Source: Pisaster brevispinus
Lineage: Eukaryota > Echinodermata > Asteroidea > Forcipulatida > Asteriidae
DNA length: 64,000 nucleotides
Direction of reading: 5' to 3'
Assembly: GCA_023634235.1 (NCBI GenBank)
Contig: JAMKCF010000001.1
Span: 3,216,106-3,280,105 of the forward strand
Part shown: in pieces, positions 11,100 through 22,376 of the stretch
How the letters are laid out: every line of letters starts with the position of its first letter
Position numbering within the stretch: the stretch's first letter is position 1
Made by a program: the position numbers and the translations under genes
Notes under the pieces: generated by a model
What the model was told of the DNA's origin: nothing
What the model saw: only the letters and a program-made list of their open reading frames with translations
Databases searched by the model: none

Positions 11100-12540
11100 A
11101 GTGTGACAGCTGGAATTTTAAGTCTTATCATTTGTAATTAAGGTTGTACATTAACTAAAAACCACAATCTTAAAAAGACAATGAATGTCTGACTTCGTTG
11201 AGACGGAACAACATCACTTCAATTTCCAAAACTCGGCATTCAGAATTCATGGCCAAATACAGCCTGATAGAACTGTATGTGTTGTGCAATCAGCGTCAAG
11301 AACCCAGTTAAAGAGAAGGGAGTTTGCCCTGGTGTTTCTGGCAGTTGCTGCCGAACATGCCGCAAACCAATATAAGTTGCTACATAAATCAGACTCATAA
11401 TTCGAAAACATTCAAAAGCCTGTCCGAACCAACTTATGTTAAACTACAAAACAATGTTCCCATGCTTTAACACACTATTTTCCTCTTGTACAGAAGTACC
11501 CCCCCCCCCCAACTAAAAAACATATAATAAATTCCCGAGATTCCCAGAACACAATGAAAGAGGGGTACACCTTGCCACAAATCGAGCACCAGTGTCAATT
11601 CAGAGCAACAATAATCTGGTCGCTGTGAAAAACACGCCGTTCATCACTATCAATGCCATTGTGGATATGGGAATCAGACAAAGATGGCCGCGGTATGTTT
11701 ACTCAAAAAACGCGTCTTAACGCTACATACGAAGTGTGGACCTGGGAACAAAAGAGGTCCAGATAAAGCAGGGGCTTGAAACACCATGTGGAGTTACACA
11801 CGTCCACACAGTGTCTGTAAAAATGTTGAAGAATATGATTATCCTTAAGTGCACAGAACAAAGGAATGTCCACAGAGCGACTGCAACACAGAGCTTTGTG
11901 TTTCGTTGGTATCCCAACCGTTTTCCCCTTTAAAGCAGTGTAATTAATAAACGAGACGGCGATAGACGAAGCCCGTAGTGCTGGAACGTACAGGAGGATG
12001 GATATTGCTAAATTAACAACACGACTCCGAGAAGCGCTGTACTTTGTTTCTGGGCTGCGCGGGAAACCCAATCTTTAATATCCGTTTTTCCCACTCGTTG
12101 TCTACCGTAAACCTGCCTGTCCAGCCATGACAGAATAAAAACATGTTTGGCGTGCTTGACCAATTTCATCTGTCATCCGTTTTTATTTGTTTACTTTTTT
12201 TTGGGGGGGGGGGTCCTTTATTAATTTATGTTATGTTTATTTATTTATGTCATGTTCAAATATTTGAACAATACTTTCAATCATTTGTGTTCGTTAATGT
12301 GATAAAGCTAAAACAATATTTTTCATCGAGATCTTCCGATCAAGAAAGTCTCGGATTCAAGTGTACATTATAATAATTTGTCTTGTATAGTTCTTTGTTG
12401 AATTGACCTTTTCTAGAATTAATTGCATGCACATTTTGCAGAATGGAAAGAAATGTTGAAATAAATGAATACATATTATATCCCCAACGTATATATACCG
12501 TGACTGATTTCCTGTTTAGTTTTGCTTAGCGGAAAGTTGA
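11100..12540. other. Unique-looking stretch, no gene supported
   Basis: The part at 11560-12075 is richer in CpG and has open frames on both strands (11703-12071 minus, 11736-11933 plus), but neither carries a recognisable motif. AAAGATGGCCGCGG at 11680-11693 resembles a YY1 site. Poly-C and poly-G runs lie at 11499 and 12204. Confidence 0.4.
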
Positions 12541-12905
12541 TTAAAGGCAGCTGAGTATATGTTTGGGTAATTAGCAGAGACCGGTATCCTCACTTGGTGT
12601 ATCCCAACATAATGCATACAATGATGAGTCTGTGAAAATTTGGGCTCAGTTGGTCATCGAAGTTGCAAGAAACTGATGAAAGACTAAAAGAAATCAACCT
12701 TGTTGCATAGAATTGTGCGCCTTCAGATTCCTGAGAAAGGCTTCATGCCTGAAGCCTGTCTCAGATTGAAGACTACGTTACTTTAAACAGGGTCGTTTCT
12801 ATAAAAAAAAAAGTTTAACAACATCAACAGCTCCCCAGTGCTCTTTACCAACTAAGTGTTTATGGTCATTAACTTTTTTTGAGTAATTACAAAAAGTATA
12901 CCTCC
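12540..12905 (-). repeat. Family A dispersed repeat, uninterrupted
   Basis: Reverse complement of the 743-1425 copy, with CCTCACTTGGTGTATCCCAAC where that copy holds the MITE. It therefore documents the empty site. Confidence 0.75.
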
Positions 12906-12999
12906 CTATTAGGCAGCTTTATGAAGTCAGGCCCTGATGTCAGCACAAATACATCTTTCCATTGTGTTTTTTTAATACAGCAAAATTCGGGCCATGAGC

Positions 13000-13740
13000 T
13001 CTTTAAACAGTCTACCCCCCCCTGCGTTTTACGCAGGGCTTCCCCCATCTCAGTCTCTCGAGCACTGGAAATTAATTACCCCTGTTCCCAATCTACATCC
13101 CAGTGCAAATGCACAAATGCTTACATATATCTGATCCGATGTTGAGGTTGAGCCAGCCGTTGTTTGGTTTGGTTCTTCAGGGTTTTTTTCTGTTGCATTC
13201 AATCCATGAGCAGTTTCTGAACTGAGAACAGAATCAATTTGTTGAGCAAACAGGGATCGTCCAGAGCGGAATAAATTGTCAAATGGGTGCTTTCCGTTTA
13301 GTCTAAACATTGAGGTTGTGTAAACCGTATCTTCTGCGTGTATTGAAACCCACACATGGCTGATATTCTAGAATTTGCTTCTCCTTTCACCAAAAATGTT
13401 GGGGCAAAATTAACTCTGTTATTAAAAGTATCATACAGGATTGGTAAAATTAAAAAACAGCAATGGTTTTTAGTCTGAAAGTTTATTGATTATGAAGTTC
13501 ATACCAGAACCAAGTTTTCTGTGAAATATTTTCCTCTGAAACGAGGTCATTAGTCGAGAAAACAGTATCTAAAAAGGTCCTTTTTATTTATTGTCTTTTA
13601 ACAGCTGATTTCGGTTGCTGCATCCAAAATTAATTATAGAAATTAAGGTAAAACAATTCCCTCCTAAATGAAGTCATATTCTAGAAAACTGTATATGAAA
13701 ACCTTTAAAACAAAATCAACTGATAATGTTGCTACATCCA
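13000..13740. other. No supported gene
   Basis: A minus-strand open frame of 101 codons at 13050-13355 has ordinary composition, but I recognise no domain and it has no clear splice signals. The remainder is AT-rich with GAAACGAGGTCAT/AAATGAAGTCAT near-repeats. Confidence 0.4.
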
Positions 13741-13754
13741 AACTTAAGGTCAAT

Positions 13755-14115
13755 GTGTTTACATGCTGAAAATTGTGCATGGTTTTACACGATTTTCTCC
13801 TGACTCGCACGACGGATTAAGCCCAAATTTTCACAGGTTTTGTATTTCATGTATAGGCCTATGGTTGATCACACAAAACATGAACACTGTCTGCGACTGT
13901 CAGCTCTACAAATCCTGTACAATATGGCTTTTACCTTTAATAACTCCTACCAATACTGCATACAATGTATCAATTGCTACAAATGATATTCAGAATATTT
14001 TCGTTGATGTTAATTTGCACCCGTAAATAATTCCATCCACCATTTTGAATTTGCCAAGTCCATAGGCTCTTACTCAGCTCTACCAATCATGTATAACACC
14101 TTAAAAAACGGTAAC
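13755..14115 (-). repeat. Family D dispersed repeat
   Basis: Reverse-complement match to 6830-7145, including TTGTGCATGGTTTT, CAAAACATGAACACTGTCTG and CCACCATTTTGAATTTGCC. Confidence 0.75.
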
Positions 14116-14225
14116 AGTGTTTGTTTCAATTAATTTTCATGTGAACTTTTTTATAATTTCACAATTAAAATTATTCCATCTTTTTTAGGTATTGAGTGAG
14201 TGAGTGATTGATTACATCAGCCCCC

Positions 14226-14248
14226 CACCCACACACACACACACACAT
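14226..14248. repeat. (CA)n microsatellite
   Basis: A run of about ten AC dinucleotides after a C-rich tract. Confidence 0.9.
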
Positions 14249-14249
14249 A

Positions 14250-15059
14250 ATTGCTTGCTCTAATTTCAATGGTATAATTTGGACGGAAATATCAAATCAG
14301 TTTTTACTTAAACGAGAGTTTAATGAAGTGTAAATTGTCAGTAACGGTACATTGTGTACAAGTATTTCTTTAATACCATACTCATTAATTTTTCTTGGAA
14401 CAGTAATAAACTCACAAAAGCTCTGCTGTCAGTTTTTGAATAGAGGGGGTGGGGCGTACGATCGGCTTAGTTAAGCTTTGGTGACTACCGTCATTTCCAT
14501 TCATAATCGAACATGATGGGCAAACAATGACAAATTAATTAAGTGTGCATTGCTGTTTGATGCAAACGTATTCGTAAGTTTCGCTCAGCCCATCAAGTGC
14601 AAAGTCAACCGTGCATCGTCAATGTGTAAGTAAAATGATGACAATGTAGAAATTATTGTTTTATTATTATGTTATTTCTCCCCGGAGCTTCAATAGAATT
14701 ACATACAAAAGAGAAACCCTAAACGTAAAGAAGACACGGAGAAGGCTAGACCGAAGAGGAAACGTAAAATGTTCCTATTAACAAAAGCTTCAGTATGCCA
14801 ATTAAATTATTTTTCCAAAATTTTGACAGGCATTAAATATGACAAAAATTTCAAATACAATTCTGCGTTGTAAAACATGAGCGGCAGCTTTTTCTAGCAA
14901 AACAAGACAGTTTTCTTGAGTAGGATTTGTCAACGGGACCGCGTTATCTACTTGGGTTTTATTTTCCATTCGCATCTCAACCTTTACGCCAACACTTTCA
15001 AATTAAATCATTTTGGTTTTGGTGTCTATTTTTTTCTTTGAATTTATAGAATACTATGG
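14250..15059. other. Nothing recognised
   Basis: AT-rich sequence with no open frame of note, no inverted repeat and no match to other families in the window. Confidence 0.4.
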
Positions 15060-15590
15060 AAAGAACTTGATTCTAAGAGCTTTTGGATCGGAATTGACCT
15101 GGACTCCGGGTCCTGTGGAACCTGACTCATTTCTGGGTCAGTATAATTCGGAATCCTGACCAATTTCCGGTCAGTACTACTCGGAACCCTGACCCTTTTC
15201 TCTGTCAATATGACCGGAAACCATGATCCATTTTGGGGTCCGTATTATTTGGAACCCTGACCTTTTTCAGTATGACTCGGAACACTGACCCATTTTTGGT
15301 CAGTATGGTTTGGAACCCTGACCCATTTCTGGGTTAGTATGACTTGGAACACTGACACATTTTAGGGTCAGTATAGTTCGGAACCCTGACCTTTTTTCTG
15401 AGTCAGTATCAATCAAAAACCCTGACCCATTTCTGGATAGGTATGACTTGGAATCTGTATCAAAGTGACCCAGAAATTGATCAAACTGATGCAGAATCTG
15501 AGTTTTAAAATCCAATCTTTCCGGGTCACCCTGACCCCAAGATGGGTCAGGTCCCGTGAGACCAGGTATCCGGAGCAATTCTGACTTGGA
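15060..15590. repeat. Family E minisatellite, 34-36-bp unit
   Basis: About ten imperfect units of the form GGTCAGTATGAC...GGAACCCTGACCCATTT with a spacing of 34-36 bp. The unit contains inverted half-sites (GGGTCAG/CTGACCC), so the array can pair with itself. The overlapping minus-strand frame (15300-15578) is a by-product of the repeat. Confidence 0.85.
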
Positions 15591-15663
15591 ATTGTTTTTA
15601 GGTGTAAACTAAATAAATAATAGTTACTACTTAAGCCTGAATGCGGATTTGTAGTACCCGTTT

Positions 15664-15783
15664 TTGTTTTCCTTTCTTTTTTTCATTCCTACGTCTTTTT
15701 TTCTTCTTTCTTTCTTTCTTTTGTCTTTGCTCTTGTTTCTTTCTTTCTTTTGTCTCTTCCCTTTTTTTTTTTTTTTTTTTTTT
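15664..15783. repeat. Polypyrimidine tract (CTTT)n and poly-T
   Basis: T/C-only sequence with TTTC units and a T run of about 20. Apparent Lys-rich and Phe-rich frames here are artefacts. Confidence 0.9.
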
Positions 15784-16301
15784 TCTATTTTGTTTCGCAA
15801 AAAATTAAAGTGCAAATACATATTAAATGTATTAAGTAAACACAGGCATTTTAATAACAGAAAACTTCACATCAGATGATCTAGTTATTAGTTTAGGGAA
15901 AGACTTATGTAAATGTTATGTTTTCAGTTTCAATAACGACTAAGCCTATGTATTTGTTTAATACGAGGACACAGAGCTTGCATATTGGGCATTCTCGTCT
16001 AATTATTATGATTAATTCCCGAATTAAACAAGCTCAATTTTCCCAGCAAACAATTCCGTTTGCGATTTCCAATAATACACCGAGGCCACGAGGAGTCTGT
16101 TCACGCCCAGTCAACGTTACAAGTTGTTGACACAGTTCTCTCGGTTTTCAATTATCGTGTAAACAAAACGTGAACGGGAAGAGATCATTAAACAGTTTAT
16201 TGTTTCGACTACCCGAGTCATTGTTTGTCTAAATAAACCCGCAGCAACTCAAGTTGCTATAGTGCATTCCTGGTGGTGTCTGGCGTATGCAAAGTCGACT
16301 C

Positions 16302-16319
16302 ATTTGCATGACTCAGCTG
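16302..16319. promoter_or_regulatory. Composite octamer / AP-1 / E-box cluster
   Basis: ATTTGCAT (POU octamer) at 16302-16309 runs directly into TGACTCA (AP-1) at 16309-16315, which overlaps CAGCTG (E-box) at 16314-16319. GTATGCAAAG, an inverted partial octamer, lies 12 bp upstream and a homeodomain-type ATTATTCAT lies 23 bp downstream. The surrounding 15.9-17.0 kb is repeat-poor. An enhancer role is inference; single sites can arise by chance. Confidence 0.35.
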
Positions 16320-16339
16320 TACGAGATGAATTATTCATA

Positions 16340-17040
16340 AGTTCTTTTCGATTCAAGAGACTATAGGATTACACGCGTCGATAAAACACAAGATTCGTAT
16401 ACGCAGGATGCTCGTGTACATGTACACTGGAACTCTCATCTCCAGAAATGCTGCAGACTGACACACTCGTCTATCACGATTATAACATGGTTTGGAGAAT
16501 CAAGCTTACGAACAGACAAACCCTCTTAAATTTCACGAAAACAATAATTAGAGTTGCTTGATTACCAAAGCAAATATTTTGTTACAATTTATTGGAGCTG
16601 TTTTACGCTTATCGATATTCGTGTCATGGCGTGTTTCTGTTTTTTTGGAACATTCTTCCGAGAGAATTGAGATCATGGTAAGGCGATGTAAATCACTACG
16701 GTATCCAATATTAATTTAAAGGAGTTGTCACGAGTTCCGCGTTGGCTAAAATATTCAATGAATTGGTACATTTTTAAAAGCAGCAGCCGCTTTAAAAAAA
16801 TCTCCTCGCTCAACAACAAGCAACAAAGGACGAATTGACTATTCAGGGTCATATGATTACTTCAAAAGGTGTTGTTCTTTTTCTTCTGAGATTTTTTTAT
16901 TTAGATATTAAATTATGTTATGTAGAGTGCACTGTAAACATATCCACAAGATTTCAGTAAAGATAGATGTCTCTCACATGGTATCATCTATAATAACACT
17001 GAGATATTTATTTAAAACAAATATATTATAAAGCTTTTGT
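16340..17040. other. Repeat-poor non-coding stretch
   Basis: I see no gene, RNA or repeat. Together with 15900-16300 it is one of the few stretches of the window with no match to the local repeat families. Confidence 0.4.
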
Positions 17041-17049
17041 CTGGCAGCT

Positions 17050-17860
17050 AAATGTATTCTTGGACCTGACTATAGCCCCATTCTGTACCTACTAGATACT
17101 ACATGCATTGATTATAGCCCAGGCCTCATGTAGCCCCAACTCTGCATCTCAATGTACCCGGGCATGAACGTAGCCCCAACTTTGTACGTAAATATAATCC
17201 TGACCTAATTATAGCCAGACCTTACTGAAGCCCAGGCCTAAATGTAGCCCACTATCCGTTCGCCAATGTGTCACGGGCCTAAATGTAGCACAAACCCTAT
17301 ACCTAAATGTAGCCCTATCTCTGTGAAGCTCAATGTAGTCCTGACCAAATTGTAGCCTTATCTTTTTGTACTCTAATGTAGCCCGGGCCTGCATATAGCT
17401 CACATTTTGCCCCCAAATTGTAGCCCGGGTCTCAACATAATCCCAGTGATGTACCTAATGTAACCAGGAGAACATTGTTCATGGGTGTTAAAATAGGGTA
17501 CACAATTGGGCTACGTTTCTGTAGAGGGTTGAGGCTACAATTCGGTACTAGGTTGAGGCTACATTTTCGAATTGGGTTGAGGCTACATTTCGGAATAGGG
17601 TTGAGGCTATATTTCGGCAGAGGGTTGAGGTTACATTTCGGTAGAGGGTTGGGGCTACATTTCGGTAGAGTTTTGAGGCTACATTTCGGTACTAGCTTCA
17701 GGCTACATTTCGGAATTGGATTGATGCTACATTCCGGCAAAGGGTTGAGGCTACATTTCGGTACATATTTCAGGCTTCATTTCTGTGCAGGGCAGGGGCT
17801 ACATTTAGATTCTTGCTACATTCATGTACACGGAAGGAGCTACATTTCGGCCTCGGGCTT
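17050..17860. repeat. 30-bp minisatellite that switches orientation
   Basis: From 17510 to 17850 the unit GAGGCTACATTTCGGTAGAG recurs about every 30 bp. From 17050 to 17460 the complementary words (AATGTAGCCC, AACTTTGTACCTAAATGTAGC) occur in the opposite sense. The period is a multiple of three, so long repetitive open frames appear on both strands (17432-17740, 17475-17864). These are not genes. Confidence 0.85.
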
Positions 17861-18264
17861 CTAAAACGTAATAATTTAGTCAGATTAAATACCATTTATA
17901 TTTCCCTCTACTCTTGAATCGTTTTGTATACATTTAACTAACTGAAAGTTATTAAAAGAATAATACGAAATTGAAAAATGTTTATAACAAAAAAATAAAG
18001 TATCATGCGTAAACATGAACAGCAATGGAAGTGGAATATGGTAGATGAAGCATCAGTTTGACCATGCCAATATCTGGCATTCCAACTCTCAATAAAACTG
18101 CATGCATAGACAAGATTTTTAATGAAATCTCGAGTATCAATAAAGTAATCAATTGCGTGGTTATTACGTGAGCCTCCTCGGGTCGAGTGAGTCTAGCAGG
18201 TGGATTACTCCAGTCTGGATTATTCCATGGAATATTCACACCGGTGTCAGAGATCACATTGGCC

Positions 18265-18700
18265 TAGATTTAGTTTTAAAGGTCTCACACGGGATTGGTA
18301 GAGCTGACAAAATAGTTCAAGACAGTGGTCATGTTTTGTGTGATCAACCCGTGTACGTGAAATAACAAGCCTGGGGAAATTGGGGCTCAACTTCGCTGTG
18401 TGATTCGATGGTTAAGGAAAAACCATGCACAATTTTCAGCGTGTGATCACATTTGTCCTTAATGTTGGTTGTAACAACCGGAATCAGCTTTTGTGTTTTA
18501 GGATATTTTGTTTGTTTTTTGTGTGTGTGCTGTTTTTGTTTTTATTTAATTTTATTTATTTATTTTTTATTTTTTAAGTTTTTTATGTTTTCAATTGCAG
18601 ATTTCTCGAATATCCATGCACATTTTTCAGCGTGTGAACACATTGCTCTTAATTGTGGTTGTAACAACCGGAACCAGCTTTTGTGTTTTGGGTTATTTAG
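18265..18700 (+). repeat. Family D repeat with duplicated 3' part
   Basis: 18265-18500 matches 6830-7145. Its tail (CCATGCACA...TTTCAGCGTGTG...GTTGTAACAACCGGAA) is then repeated at 18612-18690 after a T-rich spacer of about 110 bp. Confidence 0.75.
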
Positions 18701-18805
18701 GACACAAGTGCCAAGACCGTGACTCGAACCCACACTCCGCTGATCAGAAACACCAGAGCTTGAGTTTGATGCGCTTGACCGCTCAGCCAGGACGCCCCAC
18801 AGCTG
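18700..18805 (-). mobile_element. tRNA-derived SINE head
   Basis: On the minus strand, GCTGAGCGGTCAAG (box A region) and GGGTTCGAGTCACGG (box B region) match the head of the SINE at 8761. It is directly attached to the end of the family D tail. Confidence 0.7.
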
Positions 18806-18859
18806 TAACTTTACTTACAGCAGCCTCTAATAAATGTATAACATTCGTTTTGCGGTAAC

Positions 18860-19269
18860 ACCATGTGCATATCCACTTTGCTGTGTAGATTTATTCTTCG
18901 GGAACTAGGTTTTGCTTTGTTCTACTGACGCGGAGTAGATTTCGGTAATCCGGGAGACTACTTAGTTCTTAGTTATTAGACTCTAATAAGAAAAACTAAG
19001 ACCATGTCATTGTTATTATTGAGACTTTATGACGGGCAACGTACTAATGTTCATAGAGGAAATTACGTTTTAGTCTCGCATGTGGAACAACTCTGCTTAA
19101 TGTAACATTGTTGACATGCCTCTGTAGAAATAATTTTTCATCATTTTTATAAAGAAAACAAATATGTTTTCTTTAAATTCCCCTTATGAGATGTCTTGGT
19201 TGGGCTTCATGTATTTTAATGAGAGTGAATAAAAACATCCAATATTGTCATCCGATATCGTCACGACAT
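18860..19269. other. Nothing recognised
   Basis: AT-rich sequence without supported features. Confidence 0.4.
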
Positions 19270-19690
19270 CTTTGTAAAGGTCAACCGAAACGAAAACGGC
19301 AACAAGTCTTTGCTAAAACGGCATCTTTGCTGAAACTCATTTGAAAAAGTTGACAATCATTACGAAAATTGAGGTCACACGAGACTAAACAGATTTCAAT
19401 TGTGTAAAAAAACAATCATTTTGAGTACCCTTCTCCGGTACTTTTCGGAAATATTCGCGAAAAGCATTTAACATTATGTTACTACATAATGTGTGAGCTC
19501 CATTTTTTTAGCGGTTTTGGTACAGCATGGAGGTCTAACAAAGCAAACTCCCAAATATGACGTCAAAAGTATTGTCACTTTAACGCACGCCGTCAACGGC
19601 TGAAGTGTTTCTAGTTTTTCAAAACCTTGATGTTGGGGTCTAAGTTTTTGATCGATAATTACGAAAATCTCAGAAGTGTACATATTAAAT
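19270..19690 (+). repeat. Family F dispersed repeat, uninterrupted copy
   Basis: Matches 34100-34680 through AACGAAAACGGC, ATTCGCGAAAAGC, AGCAAACTCCCA, ACGCACGCCG and ATCGATAATTAC. This copy lacks the palindromic insertion found at 34459 in its partner. Confidence 0.75.
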
Positions 19691-19719
19691 ATATAATTAA
19701 AAATAAAGAGTTAAATGAT

Positions 19720-20600
19720 ACACACACAATATATAAAGAAGTTTAAAAAGCATTCCCGTTAAAAGATTTTCGCTCAAGTACCTTTTTTAAGTTGTCTTGG
19801 TTCCGATAATGTTTATTGAGTGAGATTAAATAAATGAAACCACCATATTTGCACACTCTGTCCGAGAAAGAAAGCTCTGTTTGCTTAAAACCTGGACGTA
19901 ACGCGAACCATGAGGTAGGCTGTACATTTAAATCAAGGCATAATTCGTTGTCAAAGCTTAGTTTAACCCACATAAGACATTTGAAGGTGTTTGGTGACTT
20001 CTAAGACAACTGAGACGTAAAACAAGATACCGGGATGATGGTGAAAATATCAATAATACGGTCGAGATTTATAGCAAGGGAAAGATGAAATCTCGCGAAA
20101 CAGAGGGCATATGCAAATTAGTTGCTCAGGGAGACGTTGAGGAAGAACAAATCATGAGATCGCGTAACAATGTAAAAAAAATACAGGCTTTACGTTAACA
20201 TGATTCCGAATGGTTGTAGATTATGTATTTCTGGTAGTACTCTGGTCCCAGAGGATGTGTCAATCAACAAGGGTAAGTGATTTGGTCAAAATGGGGGCAG
20301 GTACAAAAGTCTACCAGTGTCCTTTGTGTACAATAGGTACATCAATTGTCAGTGGTAGATGTATACAAGCGATAAAACTTAATTATTTATACAAACAATA
20401 AGATCAAATTAACCCACGCAATGCCCAAATATTGTGCTATTGCAATACAAACGCTTTTAGCATTGGAAATGCTTAGAAGCATGTGCTTACAAACATCACG
20501 TCTCTGTGGGCCTAAAAAGTGGTGCCACGTTTATTATTATTATTATTTTTTTTTAAATCAAATTTGATGCTTTGCCTATGATCCACAGTATACCTTTGGT
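19720..20600. other. No supported gene
   Basis: Short open frames on both strands have no motif or splice context. A (TTA)n run lies near 20532. Confidence 0.4.
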
Positions 20601-20639
20601 TTTTGTAACCGTTCGATTGTTCTATCCTTTATAAATGTA

Positions 20640-21320
20640 GATAATTTAAACTAATCTGTGGACATTCCATTTGTAGCGGTTTTTTTTTTTGATAATGCCG
20701 AAAACTTGTAGCGGTTTTGTCCACAAAGGAAAAATAATCCGTAAATGGAGCACACAATCTGAAAAACGTGTCATGCAAAAAGAATTTTTTCAGACTAAAA
20801 TGTTTTTGAAACGCTCTCTTTAAAACCACAATCCTTTCAAGGGAATTGTTCCTCAAGTTGTTACACATCGTCACCGTTTTCACGAAGGGACAATCGTAAA
20901 ATAAATCGATAAAAAACTCATTTGGATTTTTTTGGTGGTTTCCATTTAGTTTAACGGTATCTAACAATTCACTAATGTATAGACCTAAAAGTCGTTTGCA
21001 TAGTTTTCACGAAGAGAACATTTTGTTAATTGAATAATTACTCGTTAATTTAACCGTTATGGACACAATTGGAAACAGATTTGTATGATTTAGGATCTCT
21101 ACTTTCATGATATGTAAAAATTTCAATGATTAAATAGCGAAAAGTCTACCAACCAATGATTTCAAAATCAGCATAACTTCAAATGCGGTTTTCTCCAAAC
21201 ATACATTTTTGGCTGCAGGGGACTATTGTCCCTTCGTGAAAACGGTGACGACATTATCAACAGCTGCAGTGCTTCTTACCAAGTAAGTTGTTATGGTCTA
21301 CAATTTATAGAGTAAAGACC
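20640..21320 (+). repeat. Family B repeat split by a MITE
   Basis: Left part to 20868 (TTTGTCCACAAAGG...CAAGGGAATTGTTCCTCAA) and right part from 21251 (ATTATCAACAGCTGCAGTGC then ACCAAGTAAG) join into one family B copy when the insertion at 20869-21250 is removed. Confidence 0.7.
20869..21250. mobile_element. 382-bp MITE with 26-bp TIRs and ACAT target duplication
   Basis: Left end CGTCACCGTTTTCACGAAGG and right end CCTTCGTGAAAACGGTGACG are perfect inverted repeats over 26 bp. ACAT flanks both sides, consistent with a 4-bp duplication. The interior is AT-rich and non-coding. It interrupts a family B repeat. Confidence 0.88.
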
Positions 21321-21559
21321 ATAGGTATAACGACGCTTTAGGCAACCTTGATCGTTGAGAATTTTAATATATTCCAATCAAATAAATTTATGATAAAAAA
21401 TATCAAATGAAAGCACCGTTTTCGTCTGCGACGGCGGCCTAAGTAATAAACCAGGTTCAGACCAGTTGTGCAGTTTATCTCATTTCATTATCTCCCCTTT
21501 GCAATCTTCAGACGTACCTCGCTCTAGAAACTAAAAACGAGTTGCTATCCCAAGGTTTT

Positions 21560-21650
21560 CATTTCTCAAAATGTTATATATTATCAACAGCTGCAGTGCT
21601 TCTTACCAAGTAAGTTTAACGGTCATTATTTTTTGGAGTATTTACCAACG
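21560..21650 (+). repeat. Family B repeat, 3' fragment
   Basis: Only the terminal block is present: ATTATCAACAGCTGCAGTGC, ACCAAGTAAGT and GGAGTATTTACC. Confidence 0.75.
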
Positions 21651-22370
21651 TATGGCCAGTTTTAACTATAGAGGAGGAACCATTGTGAACTCCATATTTG
21701 ACAGGATTTCAAAGAAAGTTACATAGAAAAAACAATGGCATCGATTACAGAATTGATATATTAACAAAGAGTATACAACGGCACTGACGTCAGTCTAGAC
21801 AATTCATTTCCTATTATAGCCTAAAGGTTGGAATTTGCATAGCAATCAGTTGCGTCCGAAGCCCTTTGTCACCTTGTTAATAAGGTACAGCAATGTTAAT
21901 TAGAAACTCAACATGACACCAAAACGTACGTCATCAGTCTGCGCTATAATGGTCTAATAGAGGATTATCTAATTTAGAGATAATTTACTGAATCATTAAC
22001 TCAGTCTCAGACTTCATCAAAATTATCAACAGTATATAAATGTAATTATAACAACATAAACACAAAACATATATGTAGCGCATAAATCAGGCGCCCATTA
22101 TGCGTAACACAAAACATACAACAAAGACAAATACTGAAAGCAATTTGTTGCAAAAGATGCAGACTAAAACAAGTGGGGCTTTCAAAATCTCTTAGAAATC
22201 AGAACAGAGTCAGCCTGACGAATATGAACTGGGAAGTCATTATGTTGTCTCCTAATTGTTCAGGTCTTCATTTTAAAGCCTCCTTCATATAAAAACAGAT
22301 TAAATTGACAATAACAATCTCATTTTGCGATTGTTAGCAGCCTGTTTTTATATATATATACATTAAGTAA
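21651..22370. other. Nothing recognised
   Basis: AT-rich sequence up to the large palindrome. No gene or repeat match. Confidence 0.4.
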
Positions 22371-22376
22371 GGATGC

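Noticed and set aside
11703..12071. 122-codon minus-strand frame overlapping plus-strand frames in a CpG-richer stretch
   Set aside because: No motif recognised on either strand; overlapping frames suggest composition rather than coding.
13050..13355. 101-codon minus-strand frame as a possible later exon of the GABA-B receptor-like gene
   Set aside because: It matches no part of that receptor and lacks clear splice signals.
17475..17864. 129-codon repeat protein
   Set aside because: It is a translation of the 30-bp minisatellite; the opposite strand is equally open.
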